Of a stretch of DNA of 64,000 nucleotides, positions 15,726-23,534 are shown in pieces. Numbering within the stretch: position 1 is the stretch's first letter; each line of letters starts with the position of its first letter. Source of the stretch: CALBPI01 sp039814545. Lineage in GTDB: Bacteria; Pseudomonadota; Gammaproteobacteria; Steroidobacterales; Woeseiaceae. The position numbers were made by a program, and so were the translations under genes. Below the pieces are notes generated by a model. The model did not search any database, was not told where the DNA came from, and saw only the letters and a list, made by a program, of their open reading frames with translations. The DNA lies in NCBI GenBank assembly GCA_039814545.1, contig JBCCBB010000003.1:1-64000 (forward strand). The letters are read 5' to 3'.

Positions 15726-18112
15726 GACAGCGTGAAGGGCTTACTCAGGTAGTCGTCCATGCCGGCCTCGGCGCAGCGTTCCCGGTCGCCGTCGAGCGCA
15801 TTGGCCGTGAGTGCAATGACGGGCACAGTGGTCTGACCTGACGTTGCCTCTCGCTCACGTAGTTGACGCGTTGCCACGAAGCCATCCATCACGGGCATCT
15901 GGCAATCCATGAGTACCAGCGCAAAGTGGCTGCGCTCGAGCGCCGCGAGCGCCTCCTCGCCATTGGTGGCGATCTCCCAGGTGCAGTGTGCCCGGTCCAG
16001 CATGGCCGTCGTGACACGCTGATTGACGGGGTTGTCCTCAACCACGAGGACATGACCTGCCGGGCCGTTTGCTACAACCGGCGCTTTCTCGATGGGCGCA
16101 ACGCCTTCGTTACGGGATACCGCCTGGCTCACGGCGGCGAACAAGGCGTCGCGCGTTACGGGGCGGGTGAGGACGGTATCGATGCGCTGAGCGCCCGTCG
16201 TTTGCTCGCGCAGACGTTCTGCTGTACTCGTAACCACCAAGGCGGGTGCGGGTGCGTCCGAGTCGGCAAAGTGCTGCGTCATTGTGCTGATCAGATGGGT
16301 CGCGTTGGGGGCCGGTCCGAGCGTGAGCGTGGCATCGACGATGACGACGTCGATGTCTTTGGCGGTGTCCCCCAGCAAGGCCATTGCCGACACGCCATCC
16401 GCGGCGGTTTCGGTTTGCATGGACCAGGCGTTGAGCTGGCGCTCGAGAACACCCAAGCTGTCGCGATTGCCGTCCGCAATCAGTACGCGCACGTGGTCGA
16501 GCTCGGGGCGCGCTATATCCTGGTCAGGCGCCACAGGCAGATCGATCTCGAAGTGGAAGCACGAACCTGAACCCAGCTCGCTGTCCACGCGCAGGTCGCC
16601 GCCCATAAGCGCAACCAGTTGACGGCAGATGGCAAGTCCTAGTCCCGAGCCGCCAAACCGGCGCGTCGTCGACCCGTCTTCCTGGGCAAAAGACTCGAAG
16701 ATCTGCTCGCGCTTGTCCTCGGCGATACCGATACCCGTGTCCTCGACTTCAAAGCGCATGCAGGCGACGTCGTCGGTGGACGCGTCGGCAATGCGCCGCA
16801 TACGGAGCGCCACCTGGCCTTGCTCGGTGAACTTGATCGCGTTGCCGACGAGGTTGACAAACACCTGGCGCAGCCGCGCGCTGTCACCGAGGTGCTGGCC
16901 TTCAATGCCTGGGTCGACATCGAGAACGAGCTCGAGTCCCCGTTTTCGAGCAGCGCCGACCAGCATCGTCGTGACTTCTTCGGCGAGGCGCCAGACCGCC
17001 ATCGGCGCCTGCTCGAGTTCCATTCGGCCCGCCTCAATCTTCGAGAAATCGAGAATGTCGTTGATGAGTTCGAGCAGGGCGTTGCCCGAGTCACGAATGG
17101 TCTCCGCGTAGCGACGCTCGGTCTTCTCGAGTGCTCCCGTGAGCAGCAATTCGGTCATGCCCAGAACACCATTCATGGGCGTACGGATCTCGTGACTCAT
17201 CCGGGCGAGAAACTCGCTCTTAGTCTGGCTGGCCGCTTCGGCGCGTTCTTTTTCGCGTTGCAGCGCATCGGTACGCACGGCGACGCGCTGCTCGAGAATC
17301 TCACGCGCGCGCACCGTCTCACTGCGGTAATGGCGCAGGCCATCGATCATCTGGTTGAAGCCCGTGATCAGGGCACCGAGCTCGCTCGAGTCCGCGCTCG
17401 GCAGCTTGTGCGAGAAGTTGCCCTCGGAGACGTCGCGCAATCCGGCGAGGACATCACGAACCGGGCGCAGGATGCGGCCCGAGATGGACCAGGCCACCAC
17501 ACACGCAAGCAGTCCGATGAGCACGCTGCAGCCGACAATGTAGAGCGCGCTGAGTTGGAAGCGGCGCTGCACGGACGACAGGTCGACCAGCGTATCGACG
17601 GTGCCCAGCAATCGACTCGATTGCGGTCGCGCGCCCGTGCTGGGCAAGTCGCCGGATGCGTAGACGGGAATCGAAATCCGGTAAACACGCACGGTTCCGA
17701 GCGGGGATAGCTGAACGGATTCCCCATTGCTTGCAGCGGCCTCGAGGCGTTCGGGCGAGATCTTCTGGAACAACTCACGATAGATTGGCCGGTTGTTCAC
17801 GTTGTAGACCTCGACGCCCGCCACGATGGTGACGTCGTCGACGATGGAGGCTGCCTTGGCCAACTCTGACGGGTTTTGGGTGTAGAGGCCGAAGTCGGAC
17901 GCCTTCGCAAACGCCTCAGCAAGAACCGACGCGTTCCGCTCCGCGCTTTCCTGCGCATTGCGCAGGTTGGCAGACACTGTCACATAGCCCGTCACCAGCG
18001 TTGTGAACGCGATGAGCACGACGGCCATGGCCGTCAGCTGGGCTCGCAGGCCCCGCCGCATTGTGGTCGCCGAATGGGCAGCATGGGCCGTTTCGGCCGC
18101 GGGTCCTGACAT
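15659..18112 (-). CDS. Hybrid sensor histidine kinase with two receiver domains
   Basis: BarA/GacS-like membrane kinase, 817 residues from the ATG at 18112; an in-frame ATG at 18214 would add 34 hydrophilic residues. TM1 at about 26-46, periplasmic sensor 47-185, TM2 188-210, HAMP 210-262, HisKA with MSHEIRTPMNG (His307), an HATPase domain with GNAIKF, DTGIGI and GSGLGLAI, then two receivers. Receiver 1 (about 560-690) is degenerate: only one acidic residue in IADGN and TRPV in place of the Lys motif. Receiver 2 (about 695-815) is intact (VVEDNPVN, MDCQMPVMDG, SKPF). There is no HPt domain, so an external phosphotransfer protein is needed. Ligand unknown. Confidence 0.88.
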   Translation of the reverse strand: MSGPAAETAHAAHSATTMRRGLRAQLTAMAVVLIAFTTLVTGYVTVSANLRNAQESAERNASVLAEAFAKASDFGLYTQNPSELAKAASIVDDVTIVAGVEVYNVNNRPIYRELFQKISPERLEAAASNGESVQLSPLGTVRVYRISIPVYASGDLPSTGARPQSSRLLGTVDTLVDLSSVQRRFQLSALYIVGCSVLIGLLACVVAWSISGRILRPVRDVLAGLRDVSEGNFSHKLPSADSSELGALITGFNQMIDGLRHYRSETVRAREILEQRVAVRTDALQREKERAEAASQTKSEFLARMSHEIRTPMNGVLGMTELLLTGALEKTERRYAETIRDSGNALLELINDILDFSKIEAGRMELEQAPMAVWRLAEEVTTMLVGAARKRGLELVLDVDPGIEGQHLGDSARLRQVFVNLVGNAIKFTEQGQVALRMRRIADASTDDVACMRFEVEDTGIGIAEDKREQIFESFAQEDGSTTRRFGGSGLGLAICRQLVALMGGDLRVDSELGSGSCFHFEIDLPVAPDQDIARPELDHVRVLIADGNRDSLGVLERQLNAWSMQTETAADGVSAMALLGDTAKDIDVVIVDATLTLGPAPNATHLISTMTQHFADSDAPAPALVVTSTAERLREQTTGAQRIDTVLTRPVTRDALFAAVSQAVSRNEGVAPIEKAPVVANGPAGHVLVVEDNPVNQRVTTAMLDRAHCTWEIATNGEEALAALERSHFALVLMDCQMPVMDGFVATRQLREREATSGQTTVPVIALTANALDGDRERCAEAGMDDYLSKPFTLSQLRDMLSRWLPDASESSDDVA

Positions 18113-18277
18113 GCGCGTTCCAGATCGGTCCCCGGGGCACGCAAGCGTCCTGCCTGCGTTGAGCCTCAGGGACGGTTCGTCCATGATGTGGCCGGCATGA
18201 GATGTGCCCGCCATCGCCGTGCTAGCGGCGGGCTATCGGGTGACTTGAGTAGAAATCCGCCCGCCGGAGGAGACGAC

Positions 18278-19075
18278 ATGCGGCTTGTGCAGCTCTTCGT
18301 GCACCCCATAAAAAGCATGCGCGGCAACGCCGTTGCCCAATGGTCCGTCGAGGCGCAGGGCATGACCGATGATCGTCGTTGGATGGTCGTCGATGAACGC
18401 AAGCGATTCGTTACGGGCCGGCTGGTTCCGGCAATCTCGCGATGTCGGGCACTCGTGACCACTGACGGCCTGCGACTTGAGTACGAGGATCAGGTGTTTG
18501 ATACCGACACGCCTGAGACCGGTGACCCTGTGGATGTGGTCGTCTGGAGCGACACCGTCCAGGCGTTTGATGCCGGTGATGGCGTCGCCGACTGGCTCAG
18601 CACGCAATTCGATCGGTCGCTGAGGCTGGTCTGGCAGGGGAACCCGCGCTCGCGGCCCCTGGCCGAATCGCGCCGTGTGACACCCGACGATGTCGTGAGC
18701 TTCGCCGATGGCTACCCGTTGCTCGCGATGACCACGGCGTCGCTGGCCGAACTCAACGGGCGACTCGAAGCGCCCGTGACGGCGCGCAACTTCCGGCCGA
18801 ACCTCGTGATCGACACCGAGACGCCGTTCGAAGAGGACAGCTGGCACACGATTGATGTCGGGGGCGTCCCGTTTCGCGCCATTTCGCCGTGCTCGCGCTG
18901 CATCTTCACGACCGTCGACCCGACCACGGGACAAAAACGCGAAGATCGTGAGCCGCTGGCAACGTTGTCTGGTTACCGGCGGGATGCGGACACCGGGAAG
19001 ATCCTGTTTGGCGTTAACCTGATTCCGCTTGAGACTGGCCGCATCGGTGTGGGCGATGCGGTTCGCCTCAAGTAG
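18278..19075 (+). CDS. MOSC-domain protein (YcbX/mARC-like)
   Basis: A 265-residue protein with an N-terminal MOSC beta-barrel (LFVHPIKSMRG) and a C-terminal MOSC domain. The molybdenum-coordinating cysteine lies in SPCSRCIFTTVDP, as in YcbX and mARC proteins, which reduce N-hydroxylated compounds. No ferredoxin domain is fused, unlike E. coli YcbX. The start at 18278 is chosen because GGAGGAG at 18266-18272 is well placed; an upstream in-frame ATG (18188) lacks similarity. It is divergent from the hybrid kinase, and its last eight bases overlap the convergent SDR gene. Confidence 0.85.
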   Translation: MRLVQLFVHPIKSMRGNAVAQWSVEAQGMTDDRRWMVVDERKRFVTGRLVPAISRCRALVTTDGLRLEYEDQVFDTDTPETGDPVDVVVWSDTVQAFDAGDGVADWLSTQFDRSLRLVWQGNPRSRPLAESRRVTPDDVVSFADGYPLLAMTTASLAELNGRLEAPVTARNFRPNLVIDTETPFEEDSWHTIDVGGVPFRAISPCSRCIFTTVDPTTGQKREDREPLATLSGYRRDADTGKILFGVNLIPLETGRIGVGDAVRLK

Positions 19076-20006
19076 CGTCGCTCGACGCGAGTTGCTGCTC
19101 GAGAAACTCGACGAGCGTGTCGGTCGGTTGCGAGCGATCGCGCGTAAAGCCGTAGGCGTGCGTCTTGCGCGCCTTGCGATCGAACCAGATGCTCGCGCTG
19201 TCGTCTTCGGGGCGCTGCCGTGCGAGCCAGACGATCGTGTCGGCACCTTGCTCGGCATTTCGCAGAACGGGTGAGAGCAGGCGCCGGAACGTGGGCAAGG
19301 ACTGTTTCACACCTGCGGTGTCGACCCAGCCTGGGTGCATCACGTAGAAACTGCGGCCGGGGTGGGCCGCCTGCCAGTGTTCGTTGAGCGCGACCTGGGC
19401 GCGCTTTTGTACGGCATAGGCCGTTTGACCATCGTGTGTCCCGGCATCTTCCGTGGCCAGTGCCGCAATGATGAGCGGGGCCATGTACATGCCGCCGGAT
19501 GCGACCGTGATGATGATGGCGTCCTCGGCCAGCACGCCCCTCGCAATCGCGCGCTCCGTGAGCCGGAACTGGTTGAGCAGATTCACGGCGAACTGCGTGT
19601 CGAGGCCTGCGCTGTTGCGCGCGTGCTCGTGCAGCATGACGCCCACGTTGTTGACGAGGACGTCGATGGTGTCACCCTCGGCTTCCAGTCGGTCGAGCAG
19701 GGCATCGATATCGGCGGGCTCGGCGAGGTCGACCACTTCGCTTTCCACGGGTGCAGGCAGTGATGCATTGAGGCCCGCAAGCTTCTCGGCGTCGCGCGCG
19801 ACCGCCGTGACGCTGGCGCCGGCTGCCTGGCAGCCCGCGACAGTGGCAGCGCCGATGCCGCCGCTCGCGCCCGTGATCAGTACGCGCTTGCCGTCGAGGC
19901 GGTCACCGTCCGTGCGCCAGAACAGGCGTCGGACAAAGTAGCCAATGGCCGTGAAGCTCAGGCCAAAGCGGCCGTAGAACAAAATGATGCCGAGCAGCAG
20001 TCGCAT
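19068..20006 (-). CDS. Short-chain dehydrogenase/reductase (DHRS12/retinol dehydrogenase-like)
   Basis: NAD(P)-dependent SDR of 312 residues. The N-terminal hydrophobic stretch (LLLGIILFYGRFGLSF) probably anchors it to the membrane. The dinucleotide motif is ITGASGGIGAAT, followed by NNVGVM and the catalytic YAVQK (YxxxK); VASGG supplies the Ser. The HPGWVDTAGVK segment downstream is typical of DHRS12/WWOX-like members. Substrate is unknown; a lipid or isoprenoid alcohol would fit the anchor. Convergent with the MOSC gene (8-base overlap). About 65 bases separate its start from the upstream patatin gene on the same strand. Confidence 0.85.
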   Translation of the reverse strand: MRLLLGIILFYGRFGLSFTAIGYFVRRLFWRTDGDRLDGKRVLITGASGGIGAATVAGCQAAGASVTAVARDAEKLAGLNASLPAPVESEVVDLAEPADIDALLDRLEAEGDTIDVLVNNVGVMLHEHARNSAGLDTQFAVNLLNQFRLTERAIARGVLAEDAIIITVASGGMYMAPLIIAALATEDAGTHDGQTAYAVQKRAQVALNEHWQAAHPGRSFYVMHPGWVDTAGVKQSLPTFRRLLSPVLRNAEQGADTIVWLARQRPEDDSASIWFDRKARKTHAYGFTRDRSQPTDTLVEFLEQQLASSDAT

Positions 20007-20071
20007 GTCAGGGTCCTGTTAGTGGTGTTGGGCATTGCCGCGCATGAGTTCGTCGCCGGCCGCGTTCGGAT

Positions 20072-21040
20072 TCATGTGCTGCCGGATGAGGCGTCGTAGG
20101 CCGTTGGGTGCGCGCCCGAATGTCTAAAGTCGCGAATGGCGCGTTCCGCGCGTTCGTAGCCGATGTCGATCATCTCGGCGGCGCGATCAAACTCCCAGAA
20201 CTGGCACACGTCACGGGGTATCGAGATCACCATGTCGGGTCGGTACGCTGCGAGCTTCAGTCGCGCAATGGCGTTTTGCATGATCTCGATGGTCTGCGTG
20301 CTCATCTGCAGAAACCCGGGCGCATCGTCCTTGCTCGCCGCCACATCCCGGTTGGGTCTGAGCTTCTCGACGAACTCGGCGATGGCATTGGCGTATCGGC
20401 CTTTGCCGCCAGCATCAGGTTCGGGCTCGGGCTCAGGTATGCGCTCAACGTCGCGGGCCAGGCCTTCGCGCGGGCCGTTGAGGTCCACGGCCACGGTCAA
20501 TGCACCGCCATGGTTGAGCGTCGGCGCTATGGGCAGCGGGTTGACGAGCCCGCCGTCGGCGAGCAGCCGACCATTGATCCGCAGCGGTGATATCAGGGTC
20601 GGAATGGCTGTCGAGGCCCGGATCGCGTTGAACAGCGAACCGCGAGACAACCAGACTTCGCTTTGATCGAGCATATCGGTGGCCACTGCCGTGAAGCCGA
20701 CAGCCAGTTGTTCGATATTGGCGTCGCCCACAAGCTCGCAGATTGCGTCGATGACTTTGTCGCCCTTGATAATCGCACCGCGGCGAAATGAAAAGTCGAG
20801 CAGCCTGAGCATGTCGCGGCGAGTGAGTTCACGCGCCCAGGACTCGTAAATGTCGAGTCGACCGGCGGCGTAGATGCCACCCACAAGAGCGCCGACGGAG
20901 GTGCCCGCGATGTAACCCACGTCATAGTCGTGCGCTTCAAGACAGCGAATCACGCCAATGTGGGCGAGGCCCCGGGCGCCACCGCTGCCGAGCGCGAGCG
21001 AGATACGCGGTTTGCCGATGTGGTTGTCGCTGTGCGTCAT
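20072..21040 (-). CDS. Patatin-like phospholipase (RssA/NTE-like)
   Basis: Ser-Asp dyad lipid hydrolase of 322 residues. The oxyanion loop GSGGARGLAHIG, the nucleophile elbow GTSVGALVGG (Ser in GxSxG) and the dyad Asp in LADGGLVNPLP are intact, so it should be active. A central insert rich in Glu and Pro (PEPEPEPDAGG) separates the catalytic core from the helical C terminus. No signal peptide; probably cytoplasmic or peripheral at the membrane. It is transcribed away from the sigma-54 efflux operon, and the repeated GTGTCCG sites lie directly upstream of its start, so it might share that regulator. Confidence 0.87.
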   Translation of the reverse strand: MTHSDNHIGKPRISLALGSGGARGLAHIGVIRCLEAHDYDVGYIAGTSVGALVGGIYAAGRLDIYESWARELTRRDMLRLLDFSFRRGAIIKGDKVIDAICELVGDANIEQLAVGFTAVATDMLDQSEVWLSRGSLFNAIRASTAIPTLISPLRINGRLLADGGLVNPLPIAPTLNHGGALTVAVDLNGPREGLARDVERIPEPEPEPDAGGKGRYANAIAEFVEKLRPNRDVAASKDDAPGFLQMSTQTIEIMQNAIARLKLAAYRPDMVISIPRDVCQFWEFDRAAEMIDIGYERAERAIRDFRHSGAHPTAYDASSGST

Positions 21041-21071
21041 GGGGCGCGCAGTGTACCCCGCGGCCGGTGGA

Positions 21072-21129
21072 GTGTCCGCAAAAGTGTCCGCCCGCGCACT
21101 AGCCGGACGGTCGGTTGTCGGCCGGACAC
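21072..21129. promoter_or_regulatory. Repeated GTGTCCG half-sites, candidate activator binding region
   Basis: Four related half-sites lie in 58 bases: GTGTCCG at 21072-21078 and 21084-21090 on the plus strand, and the opposite orientation CGGAC at 21104-21108 and CGGACAC at 21123-21129. They sit 56-113 bases upstream of the -24 element, the normal range for an NtrC-type enhancer. The likely binder is the activator encoded at 26092-27432. The patatin start (21040) is just beyond, so regulation in both directions is possible. Confidence 0.6.
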
Positions 21130-21184
21130 ATTCGTTACCTGAGAAACATGAGCGCGGTTAATCACTTAGGTGTTTTTCCAGAGT

Positions 21185-21199
21185 TGGCACGGGCGTTGC
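21185..21199 (+). promoter_or_regulatory. Sigma-54 (-24/-12) promoter of the efflux operon
   Basis: TGGCACG at 21185-21191 and TTGC at 21196-21199, four bases apart, match the RpoN consensus TGGCACGnnnnTTGC at every defined base. Transcription should start near 21210, about 20 bases before the first gene, whose GGAG ribosome site lies within that short leader. The operon itself encodes a sigma-54-type activator, which makes the assignment strong. Confidence 0.85.
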
Positions 21200-21230
21200 A
21201 AAGTGTCTATCAGGCAAGCGGAGTACCGAT

Positions 21231-21446
21231 ATGTACAGCAAGCAACAGATCAGACTCTTCACATGGATCGCAGGCATCGTTTTTGTCAGCTTCGACCTCG
21301 CTGTTGTTGCCTGGAGCATGGACCGCGCCGAGTCTACGGCTTGCACAGCAACGCCGCCCGTATCGAGTGTTCAGTTGCAGGCACCGGCGGCCGCACTGTT
21401 TGCGCCGGCGCTGCTGGTCATGACTGATAACACCGAGCGCGGCTGA
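21231..21446 (+). CDS. Small single-pass membrane protein, first gene of the efflux operon
   Basis: A 71-residue protein of no family I recognise. Residues 8-29 form a membrane helix (LFTWIAGIVFVSFDLAVVAW); a small Ala/Pro-rich tail follows, with one Cys and a second hydrophobic patch (APAAALFAPALLV). It is likely real: a GGAG at 21220-21223 is seven bases before the ATG, the sigma-54 promoter starts transcription only about 20 bases upstream, and its stop is one base before the adaptor gene ATG. It might modulate the transporter or the sensor kinase, or might simply act as a leader for coupled translation. Confidence 0.6.
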   Translation: MYSKQQIRLFTWIAGIVFVSFDLAVVAWSMDRAESTACTATPPVSSVQLQAPAAALFAPALLVMTDNTERG

Positions 21447-21447
21447 A

Positions 21448-22755
21448 ATGGCATTGCAGCCCGTGAATGACAACACGCCAGCGGCCGCCGGCATTCGAGG
21501 CACCGAAGCGCAGGATCGGGTGGTGGCTCAACCGCGTCGACGCTGGCCGATCTGGGCGGCGCTGGCCGTCGCACTGATCGCCGTTGCCGTGGTGCTGATC
21601 AACATGGCCAGCACCTGGGCCCGCGCCGACGTCACCGTGGCACGCGAGCGCCTGCGCATCGCTGAGGTCACCGAGGGCCGGTTCGTTCGCGATGTCGCGA
21701 TTCAGGGCGAGATTGTCGCAGCCGTAAAACCGACATTGTTCGCGCCGTCGGCGGGGAAGGTCGCTGTGCGCGTGGCGCCAGGCGATGTGGTCGCTGCGGG
21801 CGATGTGATCGCGGAGATAGACAGCCCCACGCTTAAGAACTCACTCGACCAGGCGCGCGCGCTGCTGCAGTCGCAACAGATCGCACTCGAGCGCGAGGTC
21901 ATTACGGGGCGGCAGACCGATTTGCAGAATCAGCAGGCCGTCGACCTGGCCGAGGTTGCCATCAAGGCGGCCGAGCGTGAGCTCCGTCGCGCCGAACAAA
22001 GCTGGGAGTACCAGGTCATCTCTCGTCAGGACTACGAAAAGGCTGTCGACGACCTGGCACGTGCGCAACTCGAATACACACACAAGCAAGCTGACGCGCA
22101 GCTGTTTCGCGAACGCCAGGATTTCGAGGAGCGCGCCCAGGCGCTTGAGATGCAGCAGCAAGAGTTGCGCGTGGCCGAACTCGAACGCCAGGTCGGCGCG
22201 CTCAGCGTGCGGTCACCTGTCGCGGGTGTTGTCGGCAGCCTGCTGGTCGAAGACCGCAGCGCCGTTGCCGCCGATCTGCCGCTCGTGAGCGTCGTCGATC
22301 TCACACGTCTCGAACTCGAGGTTCCGCTCGTGCAGGGCTACGCCGATGACATCGCCGTGGGCATGCCGGCAACGATCAACTACCAGGGCACCACGTTCAC
22401 GGCACGTGTGTCTTCGATTTCACCCGAGGTCATGAACAACACCGTGGCCACGCGAATTGCGTTTGTCGATGGCCAGCCCGAGGGTCTGCGCCAGAACCAG
22501 CGGCTCACGGGGCGGATCGAAATCGAAACCGTGGAAGACGCGTTCATGATTCCGCGCGGCCCCTATTTCAACAGCGACGGCGGCCGCGCGGTGTACCGCG
22601 TCGACGGCGACTTCGCCGTCCGCACGCCGGTCACTGTTGGCGCCACGAGCACCTCGGTCATCCAGGTGTTGTCGGGCGTCAGCGTCGGCGACCGCATTGT
22701 CGTATCCAACACCCAGGCGTTCGACGGGGCGCCTGAAGTCCTCATCACAGACTGA
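21448..22755 (+). CDS. HlyD/MacA-like periplasmic adaptor of an ABC efflux system
   Basis: Membrane-fusion protein of 435 residues. One N-terminal helix (about 33-52) anchors it. It then shows a lipoyl/barrel half (VAIQGEIVAAVKPTLFAPSAGKV), a long alpha-helical hairpin (about 130-255, with many Glu/Gln/Arg heptads), the returning lipoyl half (VRSPVAGVVGSLLVED) and a beta-barrel region. Such adaptors link an inner-membrane pump to an outer-membrane channel; no TolC-like gene is present in the window. It sits between the small membrane protein and the ATPase gene, and all genes run in one direction with short gaps. Confidence 0.88.
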   Translation: MALQPVNDNTPAAAGIRGTEAQDRVVAQPRRRWPIWAALAVALIAVAVVLINMASTWARADVTVARERLRIAEVTEGRFVRDVAIQGEIVAAVKPTLFAPSAGKVAVRVAPGDVVAAGDVIAEIDSPTLKNSLDQARALLQSQQIALEREVITGRQTDLQNQQAVDLAEVAIKAAERELRRAEQSWEYQVISRQDYEKAVDDLARAQLEYTHKQADAQLFRERQDFEERAQALEMQQQELRVAELERQVGALSVRSPVAGVVGSLLVEDRSAVAADLPLVSVVDLTRLELEVPLVQGYADDIAVGMPATINYQGTTFTARVSSISPEVMNNTVATRIAFVDGQPEGLRQNQRLTGRIEIETVEDAFMIPRGPYFNSDGGRAVYRVDGDFAVRTPVTVGATSTSVIQVLSGVSVGDRIVVSNTQAFDGAPEVLITD

Positions 22756-22795
22756 TTCAAGAACCAAGAACGCCACGCGCGAGGAGTAGCACGCC

Positions 22796-23521
22796 ATGCT
22801 CGACATGCAGGACATCACGAAAGTTTACGCAGCCGGTCTCATCGAGACGCACGCACTGCGCAGCCTGAACCTCGAGGTTAAGTCCGGTGAATTTGTCGCC
22901 GTCACGGGACCCTCTGGCTCAGGCAAGACCACGTTCCTGAACATTGCCGGCTTGCTAGAGTCGCCCTCGGGTGGTCGCTACTTGCTCGACGGTGAGGATG
23001 TGTCCGGCTTTGGCGACAACGCCCGCTCCAAGATCCGCAACGAGAAGATCGGTTTCATCTTCCAGGCGTTCAACCTGATCCCGGACCTCAACATCGCCGA
23101 CAACGTGGATGTGCCGCTGCGCTACCGCGGCTTCTCGGGAAGTGAGCGCAAGCGCCGCATCGACGAAGCGCTTGAGCTCGTAGGATTGAGCTCGCGTCGC
23201 AATCATCTGCCGGCACAGCTCTCGGGTGGGCAACAGCAGCGCGTCGCGATTGCGCGCGCGCTAGCGGGTGACCCGGCGCTGCTGCTGGCGGACGAGCCGA
23301 CGGGCAACCTTGACTCGCTCATGGCGCGACAAGTCATGGATCTACTCGAGGAGATCAACGCACGCGGTACGACCATCATCATGGTGACGCATGACCCGGA
23401 ACTCGCGCGTCGCGCCGGTCGCAACGTGCACCTGCTCGACGGGCAGGTGTCCGACTTCCAGCCGCTCGAGCCGCCGCCGGCAGAAGCCGACGATGACGAC
23501 GGCGTGCGCTCCGTCGCCTGA
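22796..23521 (+). CDS. ABC transporter ATPase, MacB/LolD type
   Basis: Nucleotide-binding subunit of 241 residues with Walker A (GPSGSGKTT), the Q-loop (FIFQAFNLIPDL), signature (LSGGQQQRVAIARAL), Walker B (LLLADEPTGNLDS) and the H-loop (MVTHDPE). The sequence class is that of MacB, LolD and FtsE ATPases, which power mechanotransmission or efflux, not import. An acidic C-terminal tail (about residues 225-241) is extra. It drives the two permeases encoded directly downstream. A ribosome site GAGGAG at 22781-22786 precedes the ATG. Confidence 0.92.
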   Translation: MLDMQDITKVYAAGLIETHALRSLNLEVKSGEFVAVTGPSGSGKTTFLNIAGLLESPSGGRYLLDGEDVSGFGDNARSKIRNEKIGFIFQAFNLIPDLNIADNVDVPLRYRGFSGSERKRRIDEALELVGLSSRRNHLPAQLSGGQQQRVAIARALAGDPALLLADEPTGNLDSLMARQVMDLLEEINARGTTIIMVTHDPELARRAGRNVHLLDGQVSDFQPLEPPPAEADDDDGVRSVA

Positions 23522-23534
23522 TCGGGGAATCACT

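Noticed and set aside
16820..17710. A 296-codon plus-strand frame within the hybrid kinase gene
   Set aside because: The kinase on the other strand has all catalytic boxes; the frame here has no family signature and no start signal.
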